DNA of 15,335 nt from Candidatus Jorgensenbacteria bacterium (GTDB lineage Bacteria > Patescibacteriota > Minisyncoccia > UBA6257 > GWB1-50-10): assembly GCA_016234345.1 (NCBI GenBank), contig JACRFG010000089.1, forward strand, positions 1 through 15,335, written 5' to 3'. The notes beneath the pieces are model-generated. The model had not been told where the DNA came from. It made no database searches and saw only the letters and a list, made by a program, of their open reading frames with translations. Shown here one piece after another: positions 6,933 to 14,596 of the stretch (its first letter is position 1; the number at the start of each line of letters is the position of its first letter). Position numbers and translations under genes: made by a program.

Positions 6933-8282
6933 CTATTGGAAAATGCTGTCGTAGATAGATTGTATTTCACTCACGCTAAGCGCACGGTTATATATCCGCA
7001 TCTCATCAATTATTGTAGAAGTTCCAAATCCATAATTACCTATTTTGATAGATTGGGTTGACGTTACAGATGTTATTCCAGTTCCACTATAAAGCAAGGT
7101 GCCCCTATCCTCGTAGAGACCGCCACCTGAACTCTTAACCACAGTCACTAAATGCCAATCTCCCCACTGAAGACCGGTGCCTCCGCCAGGCGTAAGCCAC
7201 GATTCATATATCGCACCAGTCCACGAATTACCCCAAAGTACCCATTTACTACTTGGAGCGCCATAACCGCCCTCACTATCACCAGAATCTATTTCCAAAC
7301 GATATTCGTGAAATATATCGCCAGTTGAACCTTTATAGAATGTTTTAGATTTGCAAACACAACCTGTTGGGTTTTTTAAATTTTTCATAACAAAACTAAT
7401 TGTCATATCAGTGTTAGTCTGAAGTGACGCACTGCTCGTAGCGTTGAATAAAACGCTATCAAAATTAACAGCATTACCAACCTTACCGCTTACCCAGCCG
7501 GTACTTGCGCTTAAAGTTCCATCATTACCATAACTCGACGTATCATCAACAGCCGTGCCGCTCCCCTCATCAAATTTCCAATAAGCCACGTAGTCGGTAG
7601 GCAAAGACACTTGTTCTGAAAGTTGGATGGTACCGGTTGCTGTAAAATCAACCGAAGTCGAAGTCGCAAACGTGCTTGTTGCATCAGTGTAGGGAATGAC
7701 TTGCTCGCCAACACCGCCGCCGCGCCAATCCGTTTGATAATAGGTTTCATTCGAAATACGAGCTAAATAAATAACTTGGCTGAAATTGTCACTCTCGCCG
7801 GCCAAATTAGTCCAGCCAACATAAGTCACCACCTTTGAAGTCGAGGGGTCGAGGTAGCTGCCGACACTCGAACTCGCAGCAATGGCGCCGGTCGAGGAAG
7901 CCCGATAAATTTCATCGATATAAAAATACCGGGTGTAAGTAATATTATTAAAAGTTGCGTTTTCGCCACTTACGGTCGAGGTGGCCACCCACCGACTGTT
8001 CGTTGTAGTCGCATAATACTTATTAGCCGAGCTTGTAGCAAGATTGGTAATATTATGCCAATCTTCATTCGCAATCGCTCTGACGATTTCGGTCATTTCC
8101 TGTGAAAGGGATACGCCGGCAATTTCTACGAAACTTCTGTCTTCTCCCTTAACAGAACTTGAAATTGCCTGGGTAATGGCAATGGTTACAAATATGATAA
8201 TGAGGCTGGCAATAATAATTTCCATCATTATCTGACCTCTTTCTAAGTTCCTGTTTTTAAATTGTTTGTTTTGTATTTTCAC
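6933..8282 (-). CDS. Type IV prepilin-like protein with C-terminal LamG (concanavalin-like) domain (449 aa)
   Basis: The start is GTG at 8280-8282, overlapping the transketolase C-subunit stop by 4 bp (GTGA). Residues 1-16 are a charged leader ending R-G; the mature part starts Q-I-M-M-E, so Glu lies at +5 as in type IV pilins, followed by a hydrophobic helix (about 20-42). This is a class III prepilin peptidase signal. The middle (about 80-220) is Ser/Thr-rich. Residues about 232-445 match a LamG/concanavalin-like fold: Y-W-K-F-D-E-G-S-G, Y-G-N-D-G-T-L, G-K-V-G-N-A-V-N-F, and the closing I-D-E-M-R-I-Y-N-R-A-L-S. C308 and C310 form a C-V-C pair. The expected role is a surface filament subunit or pseudopilin displaying a carbohydrate- or protein-binding domain. 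It is the last gene of the minus-strand run and no terminator is seen after it. Confidence 0.85.
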   Translation of the reverse strand: MKIQNKQFKNRNLERGQIMMEIIIASLIIIFVTIAITQAISSSVKGEDRSFVEIAGVSLSQEMTEIVRAIANEDWHNITNLATSSANKYYATTTNSRWVATSTVSGENATFNNITYTRYFYIDEIYRASSTGAIAASSSVGSYLDPSTSKVVTYVGWTNLAGESDNFSQVIYLARISNETYYQTDWRGGGVGEQVIPYTDATSTFATSTSVDFTATGTIQLSEQVSLPTDYVAYWKFDEGSGTAVDDTSSYGNDGTLSASTGWVSGKVGNAVNFDSVLFNATSSASLQTNTDMTISFVMKNLKNPTGCVCKSKTFYKGSTGDIFHEYRLEIDSGDSEGGYGAPSSKWVLWGNSWTGAIYESWLTPGGGTGLQWGDWHLVTVVKSSGGGLYEDRGTLLYSGTGITSVTSTQSIKIGNYGFGTSTIIDEMRIYNRALSVSEIQSIYDSIFQ

Positions 8283-9268
8283 TTTCTCTCTATTGCGCGC
8301 TTAACCGCTTCTTTAATATCTTTAATCCCCATGCCGTATTTCAGAAGAAGCGCAGGCGGCGGCCCAGATTCACCAAAAGTATCTTGAAGTCCTATATACT
8401 CAATCGGCGTCGGCTGGTGCTTGGCTAAAGTCTCAGCAACTACCCCACCCAAACCGCCATGAACCTGGTGTTCCTCTACCGTAACGACTGCCCCGCATTT
8501 CTTGGCGGCAGCTACTATAGTTTTGTAATCAAACGGTTTAATAGTGTGGCAGTTGATTACCATAGTTCCAATCCCTTCACTATCAAGTTCTCGAGCAGCA
8601 ACCAAAGCAGCATAGGTAAGCATGCCGCAAACAACAATTGCGCATTCTGATTTTTTAGATTTCCAAAATACTTGCGTTTCTCCAAAAACAAACGGCGTCT
8701 CTTCGGTAGTAACTACCGGACTCTTTTCTCGGCCGAAACGAAGATATACCGGACCTTTAAGCTCGGCAGAAACAATAGTAGCTTTTTTAGTCTGGATCCA
8801 ATCGCAAGGCACGACGACCCGCATATTAGGGATAACACGCATGATGGCGATATCTTCGGTAGCTTGATGAGTTGCGCCATCAGCTCCCACCGAAATACCG
8901 GCATGTGCACCGGCAATCTTCACATTAGCATCATTGTAGGCAATAGTAGTTCTAATCTGCTCATAATTCCGGCCGGGCGAGAACACAGCGTAGGAAGATA
9001 TAAATGGTATTTTACCGCTAATACCCAAACCAGCAGCGATGGTCGCCATATTCTGCTCAGCTACGCCTATTTCAAAAAAACGATCAGGAAACTTTTTAGC
9101 GAACGGTTCCGAACGGGTAGATTCGGTAAGATCAGCGCAAAGCGCAACCACGTTCGGATCTTTTTCTCCGGCTATAACAAGTCCGTCTCCGTAACCGTCA
9201 CGGGTCGGCTTCTGTTCGACGTCCGCATCAAAAAGCTTGGGATTAAGTTTTGCGTCTGGATTAAGCAT
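8279..9268 (-). CDS. Transketolase, C-terminal subunit (329 aa)
   Basis: This is the pyrimidine-binding and C-terminal part of a split transketolase, which moves two-carbon ketol units between sugar phosphates in the non-oxidative pentose phosphate pathway with thiamine diphosphate. The catalytic Glu that activates the cofactor is E71 in F-F-E-I-G-V-A-E-Q-N-M. The substrate-side segment reads A-H-A-G-I-S-V-G-A-D-G-A-T-H-Q (121-135), with H135 matching the conserved G-P-T-H-Q. Y-L-R-F-G-R (175-180) is the usual phosphate-side strand. Residues about 195-329 are the C-terminal domain. Length fits the C-subunit family. The ATG at 9266-9268 overlaps the 72-residue membrane protein by 8 bp, and the N-subunit lies just beyond, so the halves are presumably made together and assemble as a heteromer. 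Confidence 0.95.
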   Translation of the reverse strand: MLNPDAKLNPKLFDADVEQKPTRDGYGDGLVIAGEKDPNVVALCADLTESTRSEPFAKKFPDRFFEIGVAEQNMATIAAGLGISGKIPFISSYAVFSPGRNYEQIRTTIAYNDANVKIAGAHAGISVGADGATHQATEDIAIMRVIPNMRVVVPCDWIQTKKATIVSAELKGPVYLRFGREKSPVVTTEETPFVFGETQVFWKSKKSECAIVVCGMLTYAALVAARELDSEGIGTMVINCHTIKPFDYKTIVAAAKKCGAVVTVEEHQVHGGLGGVVAETLAKHQPTPIEYIGLQDTFGESGPPPALLLKYGMGIKDIKEAVKRAIERK

Positions 9269-9479
9269 GATAGATTTTTTCTAATAAGGGCTTTATTTCT
9301 TCCAGAAACCTTTCTAGGTTTGTTTTGCAAATCTCAGGAGAACCATACACGTCATGGATACCTGTTTTCGGATCATCGTGTCCACTTAAAACTCCACCAC
9401 GGCATTCTTTTTTAAACAAAAAATAACCGCTTACTAAAATAGTTATAATTACAACTAAAAGAATTAATTTTTTATTCAT
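9261..9479 (-). CDS. Small single-pass membrane protein between the transketolase halves (72 aa)
   Basis: Starting at the ATG at 9477-9479 gives M-N-K-K-L-I-L-L-V-V, a typical short signal anchor; the same frame is open further upstream but that part only reads through the transketolase N-subunit in another frame. Residues about 4-23 form one membrane helix or signal. The rest (24-72) is soluble with C26 and C51, a conserved-looking P-K-T-G-I-H-D-V-Y-G-S-P-E core and an amphipathic helix at the end. It overlaps the upstream subunit by 8 bp and the downstream one by 8 bp, so it is wedged exactly between two halves of one enzyme. No family is recognised. It could be a processed secreted peptide, a membrane anchor, or an unrelated insert. 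The junctions argue that it is a real gene. Confidence 0.7.
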   Translation of the reverse strand: MNKKLILLVVIITILVSGYFLFKKECRGGVLSGHDDPKTGIHDVYGSPEICKTNLERFLEEIKPLLEKIYHA

Positions 9480-10332
9480 GTTCCGATTGAATTCTACCTC
9501 GCAAACTACGAAGTTCGGCCAAGGCACGGACCGCTTCTTCTTTATTCGGCGGTTTACCGTGCCAGCGAAAATCTCCTTCCATGAAACTCACGCCCTTGCC
9601 CGGTATGGTATGAGCGATTATGGCGGTTGGTTTTTCGTAAATCGCCTTAGCTTCATTCACTGCATCCACAAACTCGAACATATTGTGACCGTCAACTTCG
9701 AGTACGTGCCAATTAAAGCTTTCGTATTTCTCCCGGAGCGGTTCGAGTGGCATTATGGACTCGGTATAACCATCGATTTGAATATTATTGCGGTCGATAA
9801 CCACGGTAAGGTTTGAAAGTTTGTGTTTGCCCGCAAACATAATCGCCTCCCACGTGTTGCCTTCCTGATGTTCGCCGTCAGAAGTAAGACAATAAACGCG
9901 GTATTTTTTATTGTCCAGACGAGCTGTGAGAGCAACTCCTATAGATTGCGAGATACCAGATCCCAAAGGTCCTGATGTAGTTTCAACTCCAGGCAACGCA
10001 GTGCGGTGTGGATGTCCTTGAAGACGGGTATTAATCTTACGTAAGGTTTTGAGTTCTTCCATCGGGAAATACCCGGCGTAAGCCATGGCCACATACCGAA
10101 CCGGACAAATATGGCCGTTCGAGAGAATCAGCCGATCACGATCCGGCCAATCAGGATTTTTAGGATCATGATTCAATATATGAAAATAAAGGGCCGTAAA
10201 AATATCGGCCATTCCCAAAGGTCCGGCCGAGTGGCCCGATCCGGCTTCTAATAGCGTTTCGATTATTGTTTCACGAATCTTATTGGCTAATTCTTCCAAA
10301 TATTTAAGTTTTTTATCGTGCAAAGATTCCAT
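9472..10332 (-). CDS. Transketolase, N-terminal subunit (286 aa)
   Basis: This is the thiamine-diphosphate pyrophosphate-binding half of the split transketolase. G-S-G-H-S-A-G-P-L-G-M-A-D (31-43) carries the conserved His (H34), S-N-G-H (71-74) and Q-G-H-P-H (105-109) follow. The metal/cofactor motif is S-D-G-E-H-Q-E-G-N-T-W-E-A (151-163) with N-N at 182-183; the first Gly of the usual G-D-G-E is Ser here, but the metal-binding Asp (D152) and Asn remain. The C-terminal part has H-T-I-P-G-K-G-V-S-F-M-E (241-252), typical of the family. The start at 10330-10332 is the only suitable ATG; no good Shine-Dalgarno site sits at normal distance (AGGA is 17 nt away). A -10 box lies upstream, so transcription may start again here. 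Length fits the family. Confidence 0.95.
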   Translation of the reverse strand: MESLHDKKLKYLEELANKIRETIIETLLEAGSGHSAGPLGMADIFTALYFHILNHDPKNPDWPDRDRLILSNGHICPVRYVAMAYAGYFPMEELKTLRKINTRLQGHPHRTALPGVETTSGPLGSGISQSIGVALTARLDNKKYRVYCLTSDGEHQEGNTWEAIMFAGKHKLSNLTVVIDRNNIQIDGYTESIMPLEPLREKYESFNWHVLEVDGHNMFEFVDAVNEAKAIYEKPTAIIAHTIPGKGVSFMEGDFRWHGKPPNKEEAVRALAELRSLRGRIQSEHE

Positions 10333-10377
10333 ATGAAATCGAATTAATTTCCTAAATTAAAATTCTCCTCTGCTTCT

Positions 10378-10383
10378 ATTATA
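10378..10383 (-). promoter_or_regulatory. Candidate -10 box upstream of transketolase N-subunit
   Basis: On the minus strand the 78-bp gap after CTP synthase contains a perfect TATAAT (read 10383 to 10378), about 46 nt before the ATG. No good -35 is seen 17 bp upstream and there is no extended -10 TG, so the promoter call rests on the -10 only. It would allow the transketolase half of the cluster to be expressed independently. Confidence 0.5.
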
Positions 10384-10410
10384 CCGTATTAAAGCGGTTC
10401 GGCGTAGAAA

Positions 10411-12012
10411 CTACTTTCTTTTGAGAACAGCTTTGATAAAACCCACAAATAATGGATGCGGTTCTAGAAACCGAGACTTGAATTCCGGGTGAGCTTGTGT
10501 CGACACAAAAAATGGATGTTTCGGTAATTCGATAAATTCAACCAAACGCTTATCTTTGGTTGTAAAACCGGAAAACACCATACCATGACGCTCTAAAATT
10601 TGGTGATATTTAGGATTAACCTCATATCGGTGCCGATGACGTTCAAATACTTGAGTTTCACCGTAAAGTTTGGAAACAATAGTATCTTTCTTCAAACTTA
10701 TGCCAGAGCTCCCTAAACGCATTGTCCCGCCGAACATTTTCACCCGTTCTTGTTCAGGCATCAGCATAATAACCGGGTGTTTTGTCTTAGAGTCAAATTC
10801 AGTACTATGTGCGCCTTTAAGTTTAGCTACATTACGGGCGAACTCGATAACCGCGGTCTGAAGACCCAAACATAAACCAAGATATGGAATTTTGTTTTCC
10901 CGAGCAACCCGGATTGCTTCGATTTTGCCTTCAATGCCTCTTCGGCCGAATCCGCCAGGCACGATAATGCCAGCCACGCCCTTTAAAAAAGAGACGGATG
11001 ATTTGCTTTCAGCATCAACATGAACAATATTCACGCTGGCTCCCAAACCGGCGGCTGCCACGCGTATCGCCTCCTCTACCGATAAATATGCATCAACGTT
11101 TTCTACATACTTACCCACCAAAGCTATGGTTACTTTGCGACGGGCTCGTTTCATTTTTCTTAGACGCTCTTGCCATAACCTCATATTTCCTTTTTTTAAC
11201 GGCAGGTCTAAACGCTCGAGCAACAATTCATCAACGCGAAAACGCCTAAAATCCAAAGGAACCTCATAAATAAAACTTACGTCACGAGCCTCAATAATAT
11301 GATCCCGCGGCACAGTAGTGAATAAAGAAAGTTTCTCTCGAATATCCTTGCCGAGCATATCCTTGCACCTTACGATCAAAAAATCCGGCTGGATACCTCG
11401 CGCCCTGAGAAGCGTAACCGACTGTTGTATGGGTTTGGTTTTGGCTTCTCCTGAAGGAAATAGATAATCTATTTTTACAACATGCACAAAAGCTACGCGA
11501 CCGTAACCGTATTCTCTTAAAATCTGCCGCGCTGCCTCAAGATACGGTTCGGCTTCGATATCGCCCACCGTTCCTCCGATTTCAACAACCACTACATCGG
11601 CCCTTTTAGTTTTGGCCGGACCGATTATGCGCGATTTGATTTCGTCGGTTACGTGGGGAATAATCTGAATAGTTTCTCCTAAAAAATCTCCGTGACGCTC
11701 TTGATGAATTACTCTTTCATATACTGCCCCGGTGGTAAAGTTGGAAAATCGGTCAAGGCTCGTTCCCATAAAACGTTCATAATGACCTAAATCCAAATCC
11801 GTTTCCGCTCCGTCATCAGTTACAAATACTTCGCCATGCTGATACGGGTTCATCGTGCCGGCATCCTTATTAAGATAGGGGTCTATTTTTATCGGAAGTA
11901 TTTTCAAACCATGGGCATTAAGCAGTGTGCCAAGGGCGGCGGCGCTTACGCCTTTACCTATACCCGAAACAGTGCCGCCAGTCACAAAAACAAATTTTAG
12001 GTTGTTTTTCAT
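10411..12012 (-). CDS. pyrG: CTP synthase (533 aa)
   Basis: Converts UTP, ATP and glutamine to CTP, the last step of de novo pyrimidine synthesis. The N-terminal synthetase domain (about 1-270) has the ATP loop T-G-G-T-V-S-G-I-G-K-G (11-21), K-I-D-P-Y-L-N (42-48), the M-N-P-Y-Q-H-G-E-V-F-V (54-64) and D-L-D-L-G-H-Y-E-R-F (72-81) motifs. The class I glutamine amidotransferase domain (about 294-533) has the oxyanion segment P-G-G-F-G (352-356), nucleophile C381 in G-L-C-L-G-L-Q, and the catalytic pair H508 and E510 in Q-A-H-P-E-F. Length is that of the normal full enzyme. Its ATG overlaps the stop of the epimerase gene by 4 bp (ATGA), which suggests coupling. The Thr in G-T-V-S-G is a mild variant of the common G-V-V-S. 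Confidence 0.97.
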   Translation of the reverse strand: MKNNLKFVFVTGGTVSGIGKGVSAAALGTLLNAHGLKILPIKIDPYLNKDAGTMNPYQHGEVFVTDDGAETDLDLGHYERFMGTSLDRFSNFTTGAVYERVIHQERHGDFLGETIQIIPHVTDEIKSRIIGPAKTKRADVVVVEIGGTVGDIEAEPYLEAARQILREYGYGRVAFVHVVKIDYLFPSGEAKTKPIQQSVTLLRARGIQPDFLIVRCKDMLGKDIREKLSLFTTVPRDHIIEARDVSFIYEVPLDFRRFRVDELLLERLDLPLKKGNMRLWQERLRKMKRARRKVTIALVGKYVENVDAYLSVEEAIRVAAAGLGASVNIVHVDAESKSSVSFLKGVAGIIVPGGFGRRGIEGKIEAIRVARENKIPYLGLCLGLQTAVIEFARNVAKLKGAHSTEFDSKTKHPVIMLMPEQERVKMFGGTMRLGSSGISLKKDTIVSKLYGETQVFERHRHRYEVNPKYHQILERHGMVFSGFTTKDKRLVEFIELPKHPFFVSTQAHPEFKSRFLEPHPLFVGFIKAVLKRK

Positions 12013-12665
12013 TTACTTTTCAACGAAGCTATTTCACTAAGTCTTTGATAGGCCTTTAAAGGATTGCTGCTGTTAAAAATATAAGAACCGGAAACGGCTA
12101 TATCAGCCCCAGCCTCTTTTACCAAAGGCAGGGTCTCGGGCGTAATTCCGCCATCCACCTCGATTTTAACATTTGGAGCGTATGATTTTAAAAATTTTAT
12201 TTTATCCACCGTCTGCGATTGCAATTCTTGTCCCGAGGGGCCGGGCTCGACAGCCAAAATTTGAACCAGAGGGACTTCCTGAACATAAGGTAAAATCTCG
12301 GCCACCGGCGAGGAAAGTTTTAACGCCAGCATAAGCTCGGCGCCGTATCGATCGCAAATAGCTTTAAGAACATTCAAATTAGAAATGGCTTCAATATGTA
12401 CAATAACACGCCGAATCTGTACTCCGAGCCATCGCTCTACTATAGCCTCAGGATTTTCCACCATAAGATGAACTTCATATTCGGCAGTCCCTACACCACG
12501 CTTCACCCTACTCAATTCAGATGGATTACCCCACGTAACCGTAGACGTAAACTTTCCGTCAGCTACATCAATATGAATCCACGACGAACCGAATGTTAAG
12601 GCATCGGTTAACCTTTTCTTAACACATCGAAAATCGGCACAGTTTACAACAGGAATTATGACCAT
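12009..12665 (-). CDS. Ribulose-phosphate 3-epimerase family protein (218 aa)
   Basis: A TIM-barrel epimerase interconverting ribulose-5-phosphate and xylulose-5-phosphate. The four metal-binding positions of the family are present: H31 and D33 in H-I-D-V-A-D-G, H66 in V-H-L-M-V, and D171 in V-D-G-G-I. Phosphate-side loops are E-P-G-P-S-G-Q (140-146), D-G-G-I (171-174) and S-G-S-Y-I-F (192-197). It is divergent: the usual P-S-I-L-S-A-D-F start reads P-V-V-N-C-A-D-F, the usual D-x-M-D is D-V-A-D, and A-L-N-P-x-T-P is A-L-K-L-S-S-P. Length is normal. Position between RpiB and CTP synthase, and the transketolase further on, supports a pentose phosphate role, but a related sugar-phosphate epimerase with another substrate is possible. 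It overlaps rpiB by 10 bp and pyrG by 4 bp. Confidence 0.88.
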   Translation of the reverse strand: MVIIPVVNCADFRCVKKRLTDALTFGSSWIHIDVADGKFTSTVTWGNPSELSRVKRGVGTAEYEVHLMVENPEAIVERWLGVQIRRVIVHIEAISNLNVLKAICDRYGAELMLALKLSSPVAEILPYVQEVPLVQILAVEPGPSGQELQSQTVDKIKFLKSYAPNVKIEVDGGITPETLPLVKEAGADIAVSGSYIFNSSNPLKAYQRLSEIASLKSK

Positions 12666-13192
12666 GATGGCGGCTTTATTTCATCAGTTCTTTGTTTCTC
12701 TAATTCCTCATATCCCCTAATATCCTTACGGGTGGACTCTGAAAGCTCTAACTCAATCTGGCTGATTTTTTTGATTCGTCGGCGAAAACGCTCATCTTCG
12801 GCAAAAGGCGTCTGGAGCCAGGTAATCACAATCTTTTTGGCTGCTTCAGCATCAACATAATTCGCACCGAGCGAGAGGATATTAACGTCATCGTCATTAC
12901 GGCTATCAAAAGCCTGATCAGCGGTCATAACAAGCGCGCTCCGAACATTAGGAAATTTATTGGCAACTATATCAACGCCCGCTCCCGATCCGCAAATTAA
13001 TATGCCGCGGCTATTTTCATAATCGATAGAAATCTTTTTGGCTACAGCTTTGGCAAAATCCGGATAATCATCGGTTTCATCATAATGATCGTTTCCAACG
13101 TCACTCACACTATAACCCATGCTCTTCAACGCATTCTTTAAATACTCTTTTAGTTCGAAGCCACGATGATCTGCACCAATATAGATAAGCAT
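12656..13192 (-). CDS. rpiB: RpiB/LacA/LacB-family ribose-5-phosphate isomerase (178 aa)
   Basis: Interconverts ribose-5-phosphate and ribulose-5-phosphate, the substrate of the next gene. Family signatures are I-G-A-D-H-R-G-F-E-L-K (5-15), D-D-Y-P-D-F-A (41-47), the G-I-L-I-C-G-S-G-A-G (63-72) loop with the active-site Cys (C67), A-N-K-F-P-N-V-R-S-A-L (77-87) and N-I-L-S-L-G-A (104-110). Two oddities: the segment S-R-N-D-D-D-V-N (97-104) has Asp where E. coli RpiB has the ring-opening His of the H-N-D motif, and the protein carries a charged extension of about 30 residues (150-178) beyond the usual 145-150. A LacA/LacB-type isomerase is an alternative. It starts 6 bp after the stop of the peptidoglycan fusion gene and overlaps the epimerase gene. 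Confidence 0.9.
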   Translation of the reverse strand: MLIYIGADHRGFELKEYLKNALKSMGYSVSDVGNDHYDETDDYPDFAKAVAKKISIDYENSRGILICGSGAGVDIVANKFPNVRSALVMTADQAFDSRNDDDVNILSLGANYVDAEAAKKIVITWLQTPFAEDERFRRRIKKISQIELELSESTRKDIRGYEELEKQRTDEIKPPSWS

Positions 13193-13198
13193 TGTTTT

Positions 13199-14596
13199 TC
13201 ATTCTAATCTAAAACTCTTCGTGAGCCAATTAACCAGTCGGTCGGTATCGGTCTTACGATCTTCAGACCCCAAAACAGCCACAATAAATGTACGATATTC
13301 TTCTGCCTGCTTAAAACGCCAGACCGACAGTAAAGTTTCGCGAGCCGCATCCGATGTGCCGTTCTTTACACCAATAATACCGGGAGAATCGTGAAATTCA
13401 TTATAATTAGCAATCCCCTTAAACACGTTTGATCCGAATACGGGATAATCTTTGCCGCGGCTGATATCAAAAAGGAATTGTCGTTTATCCAAAATGTATC
13501 GGGCGAGCTTGGCCATATTTTTAAGAGTCGAAATATTAGCCGCTTTGACGCCGGCCGGATCAGCAAAAGAAGTGTCTTGCATGCCGAGTGAAACAGCCTT
13601 CTCGTTCATTTGATTCACAAAATACTTGCCGCCCAAAAAAGAGGAAAGAGCTGAGGCGGCACCGTTAGAAGATTGCTCAAGAAGCGGATAAAGAAGGTCG
13701 AAAGCGCGATATCGTTCTCCAATCTTCAATGGATAACTTTGGATCGGACTCGATAACATTTCCGGCTGTATCGTAATAGAGCGCTCAAGATATACAAGTT
13801 CGCTAGCCACAACTGCAGTCATAAGTTTCGTAAGAGATGCGATCGGCAATACCTCATCGCTACTTTTATTCAAAAGAATCTCGCCGGTATTAAGATCAGC
13901 GACGAGAGCGGCCTTGGCGGTTATAGTCGGCGCGCGAAGATCGCTTGCTGTCGGCTGGAGACTCAAAAGAATTGCTGGTTTTGTTTCCTGATCATAAAGA
14001 AGGATGGGCATCCCTCGTTTCACAAAATCGAATACCTCTTTAGCGTCTTCGGTAGAAAGCCTAACACAACCGCCGGAATATTCCCTAGAAACCGGAGTGC
14101 CATCGGAATAATGCGGCCAACCGTGAATGAAGAAATTGCCATAGAATTGCACGCTCCACGGCATCCACACCAAACCAATTGACGAAAAGTGGCTTGTTTC
14201 TTTGCTTAAAACTCCATAACGTCCCGTAGGTGTCTCCCACCAACTACCCTCCCTTCCCTTACTTAAAACTTTAAGTGTTTTAACGGGTTGTCCGCCAGCA
14301 TAAAGCGAGACGATCATTTGTTTAAGATCGACAACAACAAAATCAGATTCGTTAGCTGTAAGCTCGTCACGCCATGCTTCAAACGTTCCCGCCTCCGCCG
14401 TAACCGATGTTACATCAGTATCAACAAAAGAACTCGGTACAGAATTAAATTGGTAAACAACCGGCTGCGGAATCGGTCTATTTATTATAACCTCGTATTC
14501 TTGCCACAAATACCAAAGCGCCCCGCCGAAAACGAGAACAAGAATAATCAAAACAAAAAACGTTACACCGATATAATCAAATTTGTTGCTCCGCAT
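13199..14596 (-). CDS. Membrane-anchored L,D-transpeptidase / D-alanyl-D-alanine carboxypeptidase fusion (465 aa)
   Basis: Two peptidoglycan enzymes in one chain. Residues about 10-31 are a membrane anchor. Residues about 84-202 are a YkuD L,D-transpeptidase domain with F-I-H-G-W (156-160) and S-G-G-C-V-R-L (174-180), where C177 is the nucleophile and H158 the catalytic His; this class makes 3-3 cross-links or attaches proteins to the wall. Residues about 225-465 are a peptidase S11 D,D-carboxypeptidase domain with S-L-T-K (254-257, nucleophile S254, K257), S-S-N (309-311) and K-N-G-T-S (411-415), the last replacing the usual K-T-G. It acts outside the cytoplasmic membrane. It shares 1 bp with GAPDH (TAATG) and precedes rpiB by 6 bp, so a wall enzyme sits inside a central-carbon gene run. 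D,D-endopeptidase activity is possible instead of carboxypeptidase. Confidence 0.93.
   Translation of the reverse strand: MRSNKFDYIGVTFFVLIILVLVFGGALWYLWQEYEVIINRPIPQPVVYQFNSVPSSFVDTDVTSVTAEAGTFEAWRDELTANESDFVVVDLKQMIVSLYAGGQPVKTLKVLSKGREGSWWETPTGRYGVLSKETSHFSSIGLVWMPWSVQFYGNFFIHGWPHYSDGTPVSREYSGGCVRLSTEDAKEVFDFVKRGMPILLYDQETKPAILLSLQPTASDLRAPTITAKAALVADLNTGEILLNKSSDEVLPIASLTKLMTAVVASELVYLERSITIQPEMLSSPIQSYPLKIGERYRAFDLLYPLLEQSSNGAASALSSFLGGKYFVNQMNEKAVSLGMQDTSFADPAGVKAANISTLKNMAKLARYILDKRQFLFDISRGKDYPVFGSNVFKGIANYNEFHDSPGIIGVKNGTSDAARETLLSVWRFKQAEEYRTFIVAVLGSEDRKTDTDRLVNWLTKSFRLE

Noticed and set aside
8672..9415. A 247-codon open frame on the plus strand
   Set aside because: It lies antisense to the well-conserved transketolase C-subunit and the small membrane gene, has low-complexity His/Arg/Ser-rich content and no recognisable motif.
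9480..9527. Upstream extension of the small membrane protein to 88 residues
   Set aside because: The first 16 residues overlap transketolase N-subunit coding sequence in another frame and put charged and polar residues before an otherwise typical M-N-K-K signal anchor.
10384..10400. Terminator after CTP synthase
   Set aside because: Only a 4-bp ACCG/CGGT stem without a T-run is found; too weak to call.
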